Shown in pieces: positions 7,651 to 17,667 of a stretch of 41,086 nt of DNA. The stretch covers positions 1-41,086 of the forward strand of contig JAMWZA010000036.1 in assembly GCA_024305105.1 (NCBI GenBank), given 5' to 3'. The notes below the pieces were generated by a model that saw only the letters and a program-made list of their open reading frames with translations, had not been told where the DNA came from and ran no database searches. The DNA is from Marinoscillum sp. (lineage in GTDB: Bacteria > Bacteroidota > Bacteroidia > Cytophagales > Cyclobacteriaceae). Numbering within the stretch: the first letter of the stretch is position 1; every line of letters begins with the position of its first letter. Position numbers and translations under genes: made by a program.

Positions 7651-10600
7651 TTACTTCAAAATGACTTTATGTGATTGCTCTCCGTCGGTGACGATGTAGA
7701 TACCAGGTGGGAGATTCGTTTGGATCTGTGCTGAACCGTCAAGCTTTTGGGTTAGTAGTTGTTGGCCACCAAGACTCAACAACTGGAAGGTTCTTTCTTC
7801 TCCTTCTGGCATGCTGATGTAGACCGTTTGCTCATGAGCATAGACCTGAACCTTGTTTTCATCCAATCCGAGTACTCTTGCATTAGATAATAACTCAAAG
7901 CGATCCGCGAATTGGCCTGCCGAAGAACTAAATGAATAGCTTTCGTTCGTCAAATTGACCACCGCCTCCGTGAGGTTATCTCTCAAATAGAATGTCTCTC
8001 CCCGTGCATTATCTGAATTAAGATCAAGTGTGTAAACGCCTGCCTCCGCAACATTAAATGCCAACTGAACCGCTTCGCGCTCGTAACTGATTCCTTGAAT
8101 CGCTAGTGCATTCTCTGCCTTAATTGTATAAATCAAATCTGCAGATCTCGAGCTAAAGACTTTTGCATCAAAGCTTCTGTCTAGTGACTCGTCACTTATA
8201 CCGCCTATTCGGCCAACAATCGCCTGTTTAAAGAGCCCTGCATCATTGGTCAGGTTTACCCTAACATAAGCGGGAGTGCTCACAGTTCTGAAGAAATTAT
8301 CATCTGAGTTGCTACCGGTAACTCTCATATCCGGAGTAAATGATACTTCTGTATCTGAGTCATCAGCGAGCTTCACAAAGAACCCTTGCGCTGAACCAAG
8401 ATTGCTATTGTATCGGGTATGGCCACCAGCATCAGTCGTGTTCGTAGCAACCGTTCCATTAGCGATGATATAATCTGAATTGGTGCCTCGTCCATTGTCC
8501 GAACCATTGTCATCCCAGATATACACCGCACCTTCAATGTTGGTATTAGGCGCAAGAAAATCAGCTACATCTATCGCGGTTGCATAAGGATTTGAGACGA
8601 ATACCCAACCTTCTGTTTCCTCGTTGGTGGCATCATTGTATGTTCCAGAATAGGTTCCCATCACGCTAACATCACCTACATTAGGCACACCTTCGAAGGT
8701 GATCTCTTGTTGCAGCGCCTGGGTATATCCGACACCCGGAACGAGTTCACCACTCATAGCTACCCATCTGTCTAAACCATCGTTTGGATCATATGACTGG
8801 CTTTCGTCATAAGAATAGACATGTGATCCTAGAGTGGCGTTGGTCACATTAGCCGTTTGCTGAACCGGAGTTCCCACAAAACTGTAGCGTCCATCTGCAT
8901 AGCGCGTATTGCGCTTTATGATCACGTCATTTCCAGTGAACGAACCCGTTTCAAAAGACATCAAATCGGCTCCAGATTCGATGATTAGTGATCCATTGTT
9001 GGTAATGTCATCCACCACATACAGATGATCATCAGCAGCTACTGTGAAAGTGAACCCTGAATTGATGGTGATACTATTCACATCAATTGTCCCATTATCG
9101 GCCGTATTGTAATCGCCATTGATGATCACGTCATCTGATCCTGCACCAGGAGTTCCGTTCATCCAGCTACTACCATTCCAAATCAGGGTCTCGTTGGTGT
9201 TGTCGATAATTGTAATGGTGAATTCCTCTGTATATGTCAGTGACCCATCACTCACCTGTACGTTAATGGTGAAGGAGTTTTGAGTTTCATAGTCAAATGA
9301 CTCAGCCGCCAGCAGCTCACCAGCCTCTATATCGAAAGAAGTATTGTCTGGGTAGCTAACATTATCAATCAGAGTGTAGGTATAATCTTCGCCAGTATCT
9401 TCATCGGTGACAGTGAATATCCCAATTACATCGTCAATGCTATTGTTTTCCGCAATAGATGTGGCATCCAGGTCTATGTCGGTTGGAGCTTCGGTAATGT
9501 CATTTACATTGATGGTGATGGCCTTCTCAAACGTATCACCCTGACCATCATCGGTCTGCACATAAATATTGAATGAAGACTTGGTTTCGAAATCAAACTC
9601 GGCTGTCGTGCGCAACTCCTCGTCCACAATAGTGAATGACCCATTGTCAGCGTCATTGGTTCCATTGCCGGTGATCAGATCATAGCCATATGTACCCGTA
9701 ACCTCTTCACCCAGAGTAGAGAGAGTTCCCACTAGCGCACCTGAAGACAATCCTTCGTCAACAGAACTGCTAGTGAGGCCAATATCTGTAATGGAAGCTG
9801 GCACATCGATGATAGAGATGGTGAATGACTCGGATCGAGTCGCACCTTCTGAATCGGTCGAAATCACACTAACCAAATATGAATTTTCTGACTCATAATC
9901 AAACACAACCCCAGAAACCAACTCATCATCCACAATGTCAAATGAAGCATTATCCGGGAAAAAGATTTCATCACCCATAGTATAAGTAAAAGTGTCTCCA
10001 ACATCCTGATCGGTGGTAGTCAGTGCTCCAATCGTGGTGCCTGTAGATACACTTTCACTAATGCTCTGGTTGTCAATTTCCACTAGGGTAGGTGCATCAT
10101 TGGCATTCGTAACCATAATGGCAAAGGGCCTGCTGAAAAGTCCCCCATTCTGGTCATTGGTTTGAATTCTCACGGAATAGGTCTCCTTGGTCTCATAATC
10201 AAATCCTGAGCTTGCCCTCAAAGTAGTTCCAGAGATATTGAAGGACCCATTATCGGTATCTCCATCTCCCGCCACCAGGGTATATACATAAGTCTCTCCT
10301 CCGTCCTCATCATCAGTAGACAAATAGCCTATAACGGCATTAATAGAACTATTTTCCTCAATGGTGGCATTGTCGAGATGGATATTATTAGGCGCCTCCG
10401 GTGCATCGTTAAGATCAATTGTAATGGTAGCCTCTGAGCTATAAGGTACGGCGGTTACCTCCACAGTTAATGCGAACGACGGTGTAGCCTCAAAATCCAA
10501 AGGAGTAGCATTGGCTACAGTGATTTGACCAGAATTCTCATCAATGGCAAAAGCACTGGAGGTATTTCCCGCTATGATTTCAAATGTCACATCTCCTCCC

Positions 10601-13600
10601 TCGGGATCTGTCGCCGAGACAGTACCCACCACGGTGCTAGCAGCGCTATTTTCATCTACTGAAAAATTTTGATCATCTATGTGTGGCCCTTCTACAAAGT
10701 CAATTCCGAATCCGCTGGATGCTAAAGTGCTATTGGCTATTGCACTTGCACTTCCCCCTGCAAATGCTGAGTTCTCAAAAGTGAACTGTAGGTCTGCCAA
10801 GTCATCTGTATTGGCATGACTCGTAGCAGCACCAGTAAAAGTCAGCTGAGCATGTGTTGGGTCTAAAACTTCCAATGACGGTACTAAACCGGAAGGTAGG
10901 TTATCAATGCTATAATCGGTAGAATAGGTCAATGCCCCTCCCAAATTCGTGAAAGCATCAAACGTCAGGTTGATCATAAGACTTCCGTCCAAACTACCGT
11001 CATTGGCGACTGCCTCGGTAAATCCACCCTCCATGTCAATGGTATATACCCCTACTTCATCATAAACTCCTCCAGTGATAAACATCTTGCTACCATCATA
11101 ATTGAAATCAATACCAGTAGCAGAGTTGATGGATGAAATGTCTATGGTTCCCAAACTTTCCACGGTGCTGAGCACATCGAATGGAGTAGACAAACTAAAG
11201 GCTTCTACCACCTCCGCAACACCATCAAGAAGGATCATTATTAATCCGTCATCGCTGAAGGTCATGGTGTATGCAGTGATATCCGATGAGAAAGTGTACG
11301 TACCATCGAGCGTCGATCCGTCTAGCAAATCAAAAGAAGTATCCAGTGAGTATTGCTTAATCTCATCTGCAGCATTAATTGTATAATATTTGCTGCCATC
11401 GTTATTGAAAGCAATGGTTAAAGGCTGATTAAATGGCACATAATAACTCCCATCATGTATTGCGCCTGATGTGATGTCAAATGGAGCCCCGAGCGTGTAT
11501 TGCTCTACATAATCAGGAGCACCACTAGTACCGGTAACATATAGTTTCAAACCGTCATGGCTAAATTCTATTTCCTTAATATCCGTTTCTTCTGGTATAG
11601 ATAGATACTCGTATTCGGAGGAAGCAGACGATGGGTCAAATGGTGTGGCCAATCTAAACTGAGCAATGTAAGCCGCAAAGACCATGAACATTCGTGTACC
11701 GTCCGGATTGAAATGGACACCATAGGGGTATGGAAAGCTAAACTCAGAAAGCAATCCAGAAGTGGCTGTGGAATAACTAGCTCCTGACACATTATAACCA
11801 CGGCCAAAGCTCAATGCCGGAGTATTAGAAGCTACTGTAAAGTCAAAAGTGTCTTGCGCTGAACCGCCATTTTGATCATTTGCGGTAATGGTAATGGTAG
11901 CCGTTCCGACTCCTACACCAGTCACAGTTAATGCATAGCCATCTATGGTAACAGTAACAACTGCTTCATCGTCAGATGTTGCGGTAACAATCAGAGTTTG
12001 ATCATCCACATCAGCAAACATGCCATCCAGATCGTAGACTTTATAGTCAAAACCTAATGTTTCAGTTCGGTCATCAATGTTGAATTCAACTGTTGGCGCA
12101 TTGTTATCACTGAAGTCGATCCCATAACCACTCGATGCAGTAACTGCAGCTGCAACACCAGAGGCATTCCCTCCATCAAAGGCAGAATTGGCAAACGTGA
12201 ATTCCAGACTCGTAATATCATCTGCATCTTCTTTAGCTGCAGCGTTCCCCGTAAGAGTGAGTATGGCATACGCCCCGTTATAAGCTACCGTTAGCTCAGG
12301 AACCAGACCACTTGGTAAATTATTAATGGTGTAGTCCACTCCGTTTTCAAGATTAGAACCTGCATTGGTAAACGTTTCAAAATTCAGACTAACCAAGAGA
12401 CTACCTGCCACCGAACCGTCATTGGCACTGGTTTCGGTAAAACCACCGGTAGTTCCCACATTGAATTGTGTGAAATCATCCAAGCCGTAACCCACAGCAT
12501 AAAATTTGCTACCATTCGGATTAAAAGCTATACCAGTGGGTGCGTTGTGAGTTCCTATGGGAGAAAATGAGCCGAGGTGAGTTATACTAGACTGAATGTC
12601 AAAATTCGAAGCAAGTTGGTACTCCTCTACCTGATCACTAGTTTGATCCAGCATAAACATTTTACTTCCATCATGATTGAAATCAATCGAACCAATAAAA
12701 GTTAATTCAGAGAATGAGACCGCTCCATCAAGGGTAATTCCCGCTGTGATATCAAATGGAGTAGATACTGAATACTGAGCAACTGAAGCTCCACCATAGG
12801 CATTGCCAACATACATTTTAGAGCCATCCAGGTTGAAGGTAATTGATATAGGATTAGAGCTACCAACTGTCGTCTGACCATCATGGGTTACTCCTAAAGT
12901 GATATCAAATGGAACTGCAAGAGCATATTGGTCGATATGATCTGGATTTCCGTCAGTACCAGCTACATACATTTTAGACCCATCAGCACTAAACGCAACG
13001 TCCTGAGCAGAAGTCTCCTCATCCGACCAGTTGTACACTCCATCATAGACTATTGGGTCATTGAAATCAAAAGGTGTCTCCATACTAAACTGATACACCC
13101 ATCGATTGTAGATGGCAAAAACTTTAGATCCAGTCTTATCGAATGCCATTCCATAAGGGGTACCAGATGCATGGTTTGAGTTGGTCACAATTTCTGAGGT
13201 TACATTGGATGTAGTAATCACATCGAAGCCCTCCCCATACAATACTGTCTTTGGGGCAGCAGTGATCGTTAGCTGAAAATCATCCTGCACGGTACCGCCT
13301 TCTCCATCATTGGCAGTGACCGTAATGGTGGTGGACCCTACTCCCTGTTCGGAATATGTAAGTATCCCATTTGAAACGCTGACTGTAGCTACTCCAGTAT
13401 TATTGGAGGAGGCAGAAATAGTTAATGTCTGATCATCTTCATCCTCAAACGTGGCACTCACGTCCATTCCTGCAGTGATGAAGCCTCCTATTCGGGAAAT
13501 ATCGTCAATGGGTTCCGTTAAAGTAGGCTCGTTATTATTTACAAAATTGATTCCAAACTCACTACTGTAACCTGTAGAGTTAGCAATCGAAGATGCAGGT

Positions 13601-15606
13601 AGGCTTTTGAATGCTGCATCAACGAATGTGAATATTAAATCATCTACATCATTTACGTCTTCAGAACTATTGGCCATTCCCGTAAGGTTAAGTGTAACAA
13701 ACGAACCATCGTCTGATACTGCCAAATTTGGAGAAAGACTCTTTGGCAAACCCTCAATCGAATAATGAGTCTTATGAACAAGTGTCCCCTTAGCATTAGT
13801 AAATACATCTCCGATCAATTGAATCTTGGCTGAACCTTCCACTGATCCATCATTAGCAGATGTTTCTACAAAATTTGACAACCCATCCACCGTATATTGA
13901 TAAACCGTGTTATCAGTACTACCTACTATAAACATTCGGGTGCCGCTTTGGGCAAATGTGAATCCTTTCGGAGTAACCTCATCAGGAACATCCCAGGTTC
14001 CAGAATAGGTAGGAGCCGATAAAAGGTAATCAAGTTCATACGGAGTACTAAGTTCGTACTGGTGAACTTTCACATCTCCATCATCAAGAATCAACATAAT
14101 AGTGCCGTCATCATTAAATGCTATATCCGTCGGTTGATCAGCATCCGTATAGATGCCCAATTGTTCCTGTGCAGTAACCGTACTGGTGATATCATAATCG
14201 GTAGATAAACTATACTGATCTACAGAAACACTGTAGCCATCAGTCGGGTCATATCCCGTAATAAACATTCGCGAGCCATCATCATTAAACGCAATTCCTC
14301 TAACTCCTGCTTGCTCACCGGAAGCATCAAATGTACCTTGATGGATAACAGTGCTTGAAATGTCAAATTTTGACGACACACTAAACTGATCAACGGAATT
14401 ATCCGAAGTACCAACAACGAATAAAGTCATTCCATCTGCACTAAAAGCCATGTCCGTGGGACTGGAATCATACGTACCAACTGCAAAATTCGCGTCAGAT
14501 GAAGCGGTGGACACAACAAATGCTGTAGACAATGTATATTGATAAATTGCTGTCTTTGCCTGATCCAACACATGCATAATCAACCCATCGTCACTGAATG
14601 TAACATCTTGTCCACTACCAACTTGCACAGCGGCAGAATAGGAACCATCTAATGTAGCCGGGTCCTCATCATTAAATTCGAAAGTAGTAGAGAGGTCAAA
14701 CTGATCTACAGCGTCTGAATTACTCCCTATGGTAAACATTTTATTTCCCGAAGGGCTGAAGACAAACCCACCTAAACCCCATGTATGTGGACCCACATCG
14801 AATCCTTCTTGATAGGTAACCGTACTCGAAATATCAAACCCAGCAGACAAACTATAACGGTACACCCAATCGCCGGAAGAATTACTTCCCAGAAACATAG
14901 TCGTCCCAGTGGCATTGAAACCCACCTCAGTAATGTAACTAAGTTCCGAAGCAGTATAAGTGTCCTGAAAAGTAACTGTACTCATAAAGTCATAGGCAGT
15001 GGATAACGTGTAACTGTGTACCTTATAACCCACAACAATAAATTCTGAGCCATCATCATTAAACGCAAATCCAGCAAGAGATGACTCACCTGCAGGGAAT
15101 ATCTGCACAGAACCAACATAGGTCACACCTGCACTTAAGTCATAGGCGGTATTCAACGTGTATTGAAAGAAAGTTCTACCCTCTAATAAGTACATCTTAG
15201 TCCCATCATCGTTAAACCTTATCCCCCCCAATAAACGGCCTGTACTATACTGATGCTCCAGTGTTATTCCATCAGTCACATCATAAGCGGTATTTAAGCC
15301 ATATTGATTCACCTTTTTTCCAGTAACCCCAATAACATATATTTTAGTACCATCGTCATTAAAGATCACTGATGTGGGGGAAATCTCTTGATCACTGATG
15401 TCCACACTGCCTTTATAGGCTAGTGCCATTCCTCCTCTAGGTGAGGCCAGATCATACCCATTGCCATATATGAGTTCCTGCGAATGGATCTTATGGTTAC
15501 TCATCAGAGCACCTAAGAGCAAAAAGAGCACTATCCAATTCTGATAGTTTGTTGCGGTGATATTTTGAGCGCCATCTGGGACCCTCATTTTTTTGTAACA
15601 TTTCAT
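7651..15606 (-). CDS. Giant B: T9SS-exported beta-propeller / cadherin-like surface protein (2651 aa)
   Basis: The N-terminus (residues 1-43, hydrophobic IVLFLLLGALM, ending HSQ) looks like an extended signal peptide. Residues about 44-1638 form three large tandem modules, each opening with a YGxG(Y/F)(D/N)-like motif. Each holds propeller-type repeats (FNDDGTKMYLLEG, then DQYSLSTPFDIT), a conserved block (ETSANDGSV ... INNLPSGLVP) and, in modules 1 and 2, an Ig-like domain. Residues about 1640-2130 hold five cadherin-like repeats (DENSAASTVVGTVSATDPEGG type). Next come a region shared with giant A (about 2137-2450) and a T9SS type A sorting domain (about 2578-2651, ending GIYIVTDGEQSHKVILK). 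It is presumably attached to the cell surface for adhesion or ligand binding; no catalytic motif was seen. The start at 15606 is supported by the leader it shares with giant A; ATG 15588 is possible. Regulator B is 149 bp upstream. Confidence 0.9.
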   Translation of the reverse strand: MKCYKKMRVPDGAQNITATNYQNWIVLFLLLGALMSNHKIHSQELIYGNGYDLASPRGGMALAYKGSVDISDQEISPTSVIFNDDGTKIYVIGVTGKKVNQYGLNTAYDVTDGITLEHQYSTGRLLGGIRFNDDGTKMYLLEGRTFFQYTLNTAYDLSAGVTYVGSVQIFPAGESSLAGFAFNDDGSEFIVVGYKVHSYTLSTAYDFMSTVTFQDTYTASELSYITEVGFNATGTTMFLGSNSSGDWVYRYSLSAGFDISSTVTYQEGFDVGPHTWGLGGFVFSPSGNKMFTIGSNSDAVDQFDLSTTFEFNDEDPATLDGSYSAAVQVGSGQDVTFSDDGLIMHVLDQAKTAIYQYTLSTAFVVSTASSDANFAVGTYDSSPTDMAFSADGMTLFVVGTSDNSVDQFSVSSKFDISSTVIHQGTFDASGEQAGVRGIAFNDDGSRMFITGYDPTDGYSVSVDQYSLSTDYDITSTVTAQEQLGIYTDADQPTDIAFNDDGTIMLILDDGDVKVHQYELSTPYELDYLLSAPTYSGTWDVPDEVTPKGFTFAQSGTRMFIVGSTDNTVYQYTVDGLSNFVETSANDGSVEGSAKIQLIGDVFTNAKGTLVHKTHYSIEGLPKSLSPNLAVSDDGSFVTLNLTGMANSSEDVNDVDDLIFTFVDAAFKSLPASSIANSTGYSSEFGINFVNNNEPTLTEPIDDISRIGGFITAGMDVSATFEDEDDQTLTISASSNNTGVATVSVSNGILTYSEQGVGSTTITVTANDGEGGTVQDDFQLTITAAPKTVLYGEGFDVITTSNVTSEIVTNSNHASGTPYGMAFDKTGSKVFAIYNRWVYQFSMETPFDFNDPIVYDGVYNWSDEETSAQDVAFSADGSKMYVAGTDGNPDHIDQYALAVPFDITLGVTHDGQTTVGSSNPISITFNLDGSKMYVGNAYGGASVAQYSVSTPFDITAGITLDGAVSFSELTFIGSIDFNHDGSKMFMLDQTSDQVEEYQLASNFDIQSSITHLGSFSPIGTHNAPTGIAFNPNGSKFYAVGYGLDDFTQFNVGTTGGFTETSANDGSVAGSLLVSLNFETFTNAGSNLENGVDYTINNLPSGLVPELTVAYNGAYAILTLTGNAAAKEDADDITSLEFTFANSAFDGGNASGVAAAVTASSGYGIDFSDNNAPTVEFNIDDRTETLGFDYKVYDLDGMFADVDDQTLIVTATSDDEAVVTVTIDGYALTVTGVGVGTATITITANDQNGGSAQDTFDFTVASNTPALSFGRGYNVSGASYSTATSGLLSEFSFPYPYGVHFNPDGTRMFMVFAAYIAQFRLATPFDPSSASSEYEYLSIPEETDIKEIEFSHDGLKLYVTGTSGAPDYVEQYTLGAPFDITSGAIHDGSYYVPFNQPLTIAFNNDGSKYYTINAADEIKQYSLDTSFDLLDGSTLDGTYTFSSDITAYTMTFSDDGLIMILLDGVAEVVEAFSLSTPFDVLSTVESLGTIDISSINSATGIDFNYDGSKMFITGGVYDEVGVYTIDMEGGFTEAVANDGSLDGSLMINLTFDAFTNLGGALTYSTDYSIDNLPSGLVPSLEVLDPTHAQLTFTGAATSHANTDDLADLQFTFENSAFAGGSASAIANSTLASSGFGIDFVEGPHIDDQNFSVDENSAASTVVGTVSATDPEGGDVTFEIIAGNTSSAFAIDENSGQITVANATPLDFEATPSFALTVEVTAVPYSSEATITIDLNDAPEAPNNIHLDNATIEENSSINAVIGYLSTDDEDGGETYVYTLVAGDGDTDNGSFNISGTTLRASSGFDYETKETYSVRIQTNDQNGGLFSRPFAIMVTNANDAPTLVEIDNQSISESVSTGTTIGALTTTDQDVGDTFTYTMGDEIFFPDNASFDIVDDELVSGVVFDYESENSYLVSVISTDSEGATRSESFTISIIDVPASITDIGLTSSSVDEGLSSGALVGTLSTLGEEVTGTYGYDLITGNGTNDADNGSFTIVDEELRTTAEFDFETKSSFNIYVQTDDGQGDTFEKAITINVNDITEAPTDIDLDATSIAENNSIDDVIGIFTVTDEDTGEDYTYTLIDNVSYPDNTSFDIEAGELLAAESFDYETQNSFTINVQVSDGSLTYTEEFTITIIDNTNETLIWNGSSWMNGTPGAGSDDVIINGDYNTADNGTIDVNSITINSGFTFTVAADDHLYVVDDITNNGSLIIESGADLMSFETGSFTGNDVIIKRNTRYADGRYSFVGTPVQQTANVTNATLGSHVYSYDESQSYDPNDGLDRWVAMSGELVPGVGYTQALQQEITFEGVPNVGDVSVMGTYSGTYNDATNEETEGWVFVSNPYATAIDVADFLAPNTNIEGAVYIWDDNGSDNGRGTNSDYIIANGTVATNTTDAGGHTRYNSNLGSAQGFFVKLADDSDTEVSFTPDMRVTGSNSDDNFFRTVSTPAYVRVNLTNDAGLFKQAIVGRIGGISDESLDRSFDAKVFSSRSADLIYTIKAENALAIQGISYEREAVQLAFNVAEAGVYTLDLNSDNARGETFYLRDNLTEAVVNLTNESYSFSSSAGQFADRFELLSNARVLGLDENKVQVYAHEQTVYISMPEGEERTFQLLSLGGQQLLTQKLDGSAQIQTNLPPGIYIVTDGEQSHKVILK

Positions 15607-15637
15607 AGCATAAATAATTTTAGAGCGTAATTATGCC
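15607..15637 (-). promoter_or_regulatory. Leader inverted repeat abutting giant B start codon
   Basis: AGCATAA at 15607-15613 pairs 6 of 7 with TTATGCC at 15631-15637 and ends at the ATG. The sequence is nearly identical to the giant A leader, including ACGCTCTAAAA on the minus strand, although the coding sequences that follow differ. This is the best evidence that ATG 15606 is the true start. Confidence 0.5.
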
Positions 15638-15669
15638 AGTGAAATTCATTGATTCTAATATCAATTTAC

Positions 15670-15710
15670 CTGACCCAGTGGGCTAGTTCTTATCCTACCC
15701 AGGTGGGTAG
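15670..15710. promoter_or_regulatory. Tandem inverted repeats upstream of giant B (putative operator)
   Basis: Dyad 1 (15695-15710) is identical to dyad 1 of giant A: CTACCC-AGGT-GGGTAG. Dyad 2 (15670-15686, CTGACCCAGTGGGCTAG) is a weaker palindrome. The spacer is again 8 bp, and the distance to the start codon agrees within 2 bp between the two loci. I infer an operator for regulator A/B-type HTH dimers. Confidence 0.6.
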
Positions 15711-15755
15711 TTTTCATATAAAACTGAATATCAGATAGTTATACGAACCTCTTTT

Positions 15756-17402
15756 CTAGTTGGTAGTTGTTTGCACCGCATACTTCAGCGCTTCTTTGCG
15801 GTTAGAAACACCGAGCTTGGAGTAGATATTTTTAAGATGAAACTTAACCGTGTTCACGGATAGGTGGATTTCGTCGGCAATCTGATTATTGTTCTTATTA
15901 CTCAGTGCCAGGTTCAATATCTCGAACTCCCGATCAGACAGAGACTCCTGTAGTGATTCATTGATTTGCTCTTTTACAATCCCCACCTCCTCTGGTTTGA
16001 ATTCTAAAATCCCCTTGATTCTAGCTCTCAACTCATTGATTTCTGCTTGTAACAAACGCATTCTGTATCTGGAGCGCATCACAATGATGATGATTGCTGA
16101 CACACCAATAATCAAGAGGATGGTGCCAATCAAAATCAAATTTCGGATCTCGGCTTCCCGCTCGGACAACTCGGCGCGGGTCACCTGATTCTCTAACTGC
16201 AGAACTTTATTCTCACTTTCAATCTTCTCGGCATCATAGCGCACGCGCATCTGTTCCGTAGCTTTCGCTGTTTCCAATGTGCTAATGGAATCCGACAGAT
16301 CATTGGCTAGTTTCGACTGAAGGTAAGAAGTTTGGTGCTGGCCGAGTAAGTGATACACTCCTGCCATTTTCTGCTGTGAGTCTCGCTGTTCATACAGTAA
16401 CCCTAACTTACCAGATAGATCAATATTTTCTTTCAATAAAGAGAGTGCATTTTGATAATTGGCCTTCGACAAGTTCGCCTCAATCAAACTGGTATTGGCA
16501 AAAATATGATTACTACTTACTGGGTATTTAGACAACAATGACCTGGCCTTTTGTGCCCACTCCATCCCCAGATTGGGATTACCACTGGAGTTAGCAATCT
16601 TCGCCAACTTCACCCATTGAACACCTATATGCAAACTGTCACTCTTCTCAGCATACGACTCAATAGACTTCTGCGTATAGTAAGTGGCACTATCCCATTG
16701 ACTAATCGTAAAAAACGCTTCCGCAAGCAATCCATATCGCTTTGCCAGTGAATTGTAATTTCCAGAGCTCTTAAGCAACAGGTCAATTGACTCACGGTAG
16801 TATTTGACTGCCTTATCCCCTTGATTGGTCTTTAACATCGCATTGCCCATCATCGTCAAATCAAACCCGATTGCAGAGGTATCCTTTCGGATAACATCAA
16901 TTTCATAGGCCTTTTCTAGCATTTCCATTGACTCATCGAGCTGCCCCTGGGTAAGCAAAACTGTAGATATGTTGTAATAACAAATCGCAATTTCAATGGA
17001 ATCACCAATAATAAATGCCTGATCTAACGCAGACCTAAAGAACTCTTCCGCCTTTTTGTCTACGCCAAGTTCTCGATAGACAAACCCCGAATAACTTGTA
17101 GTTTCTTCTCTTAAAAGTCGGTTTTCCGGATGTTGAATGGAGGGTTGCTCAAGTGCCCGTAGGTAGTATTTTAAAGATTCTTTCAAGTCACCAAGGAAAT
17201 AGTAAACATCCCCTTGCTTAGACATGTAATAAGCCCAATTGGCTTTTTGTGAGGGATCATTGATCACCGAGTCACATAAATTCCGGGCAACATCATACTT
17301 TCCTTCATCAATCAGCTGCTGCACACGAGAAACGGGCTGAGCAAAGGCGAATGATGTTAAAACAAGGAATAAAAAGGACGGGCTAAGCCTCTTTAACCAC
17401 AT
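15756..17402 (-). CDS. Regulator B: membrane-bound TPR / LuxR-HTH transcription regulator
   Basis: This 548-aa paralogue of regulators A and C has a signal peptide (residues 1-22, FLFLVLTSFAFAQ) and TPR repeats over about 25-370. A coiled coil spans about 385-418, and a membrane helix about 420-443 (LILIGTILLIIGVSAIIIIV). A linker coiled coil leads to the LuxR HTH (about 488-548, LSDREFEILNLALS and LSVNTVKFHLKNIYSKLG). The longer frame opens with TTG at 17408, but ATG 17402 leaves a normal signal peptide and is preferred. The first six codons overlap, in another frame, the degenerate HTH tail at 17383-17550, so this gene's 5' end grew out of a broken paralogue. No obvious promoter is visible within that remnant. 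The HTH recognition region is closer to A than to C, in keeping with the operator shared by A and B. Confidence 0.85.
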   Translation of the reverse strand: MWLKRLSPSFLFLVLTSFAFAQPVSRVQQLIDEGKYDVARNLCDSVINDPSQKANWAYYMSKQGDVYYFLGDLKESLKYYLRALEQPSIQHPENRLLREETTSYSGFVYRELGVDKKAEEFFRSALDQAFIIGDSIEIAICYYNISTVLLTQGQLDESMEMLEKAYEIDVIRKDTSAIGFDLTMMGNAMLKTNQGDKAVKYYRESIDLLLKSSGNYNSLAKRYGLLAEAFFTISQWDSATYYTQKSIESYAEKSDSLHIGVQWVKLAKIANSSGNPNLGMEWAQKARSLLSKYPVSSNHIFANTSLIEANLSKANYQNALSLLKENIDLSGKLGLLYEQRDSQQKMAGVYHLLGQHQTSYLQSKLANDLSDSISTLETAKATEQMRVRYDAEKIESENKVLQLENQVTRAELSEREAEIRNLILIGTILLIIGVSAIIIIVMRSRYRMRLLQAEINELRARIKGILEFKPEEVGIVKEQINESLQESLSDREFEILNLALSNKNNNQIADEIHLSVNTVKFHLKNIYSKLGVSNRKEALKYAVQTTTN

Positions 17403-17550
17403 ATTCAAATGCTTCTTTACGATTATTTACACCCAATTTAGCATAGGTATTTCGTAAATGGAACTTTACCGTACTGATTGAGATAAATAGTACTTCCAAG
17501 ATTTCTGCATTTGTTTTGTTTTCAAGTATTTTGGACTCACGGATCGTCTA
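17383..17550 (-). pseudogene. C-terminal HTH remnant of a fourth TPR/LuxR regulator
   Basis: Between stops at 17548-17550 and 17383-17385 the minus strand encodes about 54 residues. They begin TIRESKILENKTNAEI, continue LFISISTVKFHLRN and end KLGVNNRKEAFEYVVKEA. This aligns with the C-terminus of regulator C (SKTNTEISEELFISVSTVKFHLRN ... EAFEYVVKKA), with about four residues missing after the first helix. There is no start codon and no TPR or membrane part. It is a truncated, decaying paralogue or the scar of recombination between tandem regulator genes. Its last 20 bases also encode the start of regulator B. Confidence 0.85.
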
Positions 17551-17667
17551 ATCAATGAGTCACTTTTGATGGAGCTTTTGCAGATTTACGGACAATGAAG
17601 GTTGAGTCATACCTGAGTGGTTTTAATGAAACCAAGTGAGCTCAAAAGCGACTAAATACCGAATTAT

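Noticed and set aside
9180-15480. Regularly spaced repeats in giant B as a CRISPR or minisatellite array
   Set aside because: Repetition is at the protein level (about 45 residues) with diverged DNA, inside one open frame.
17403-17408. TTG start at 17408 for regulator B
   Set aside because: ATG at 17402 gives a standard signal peptide; the two added residues have no support.
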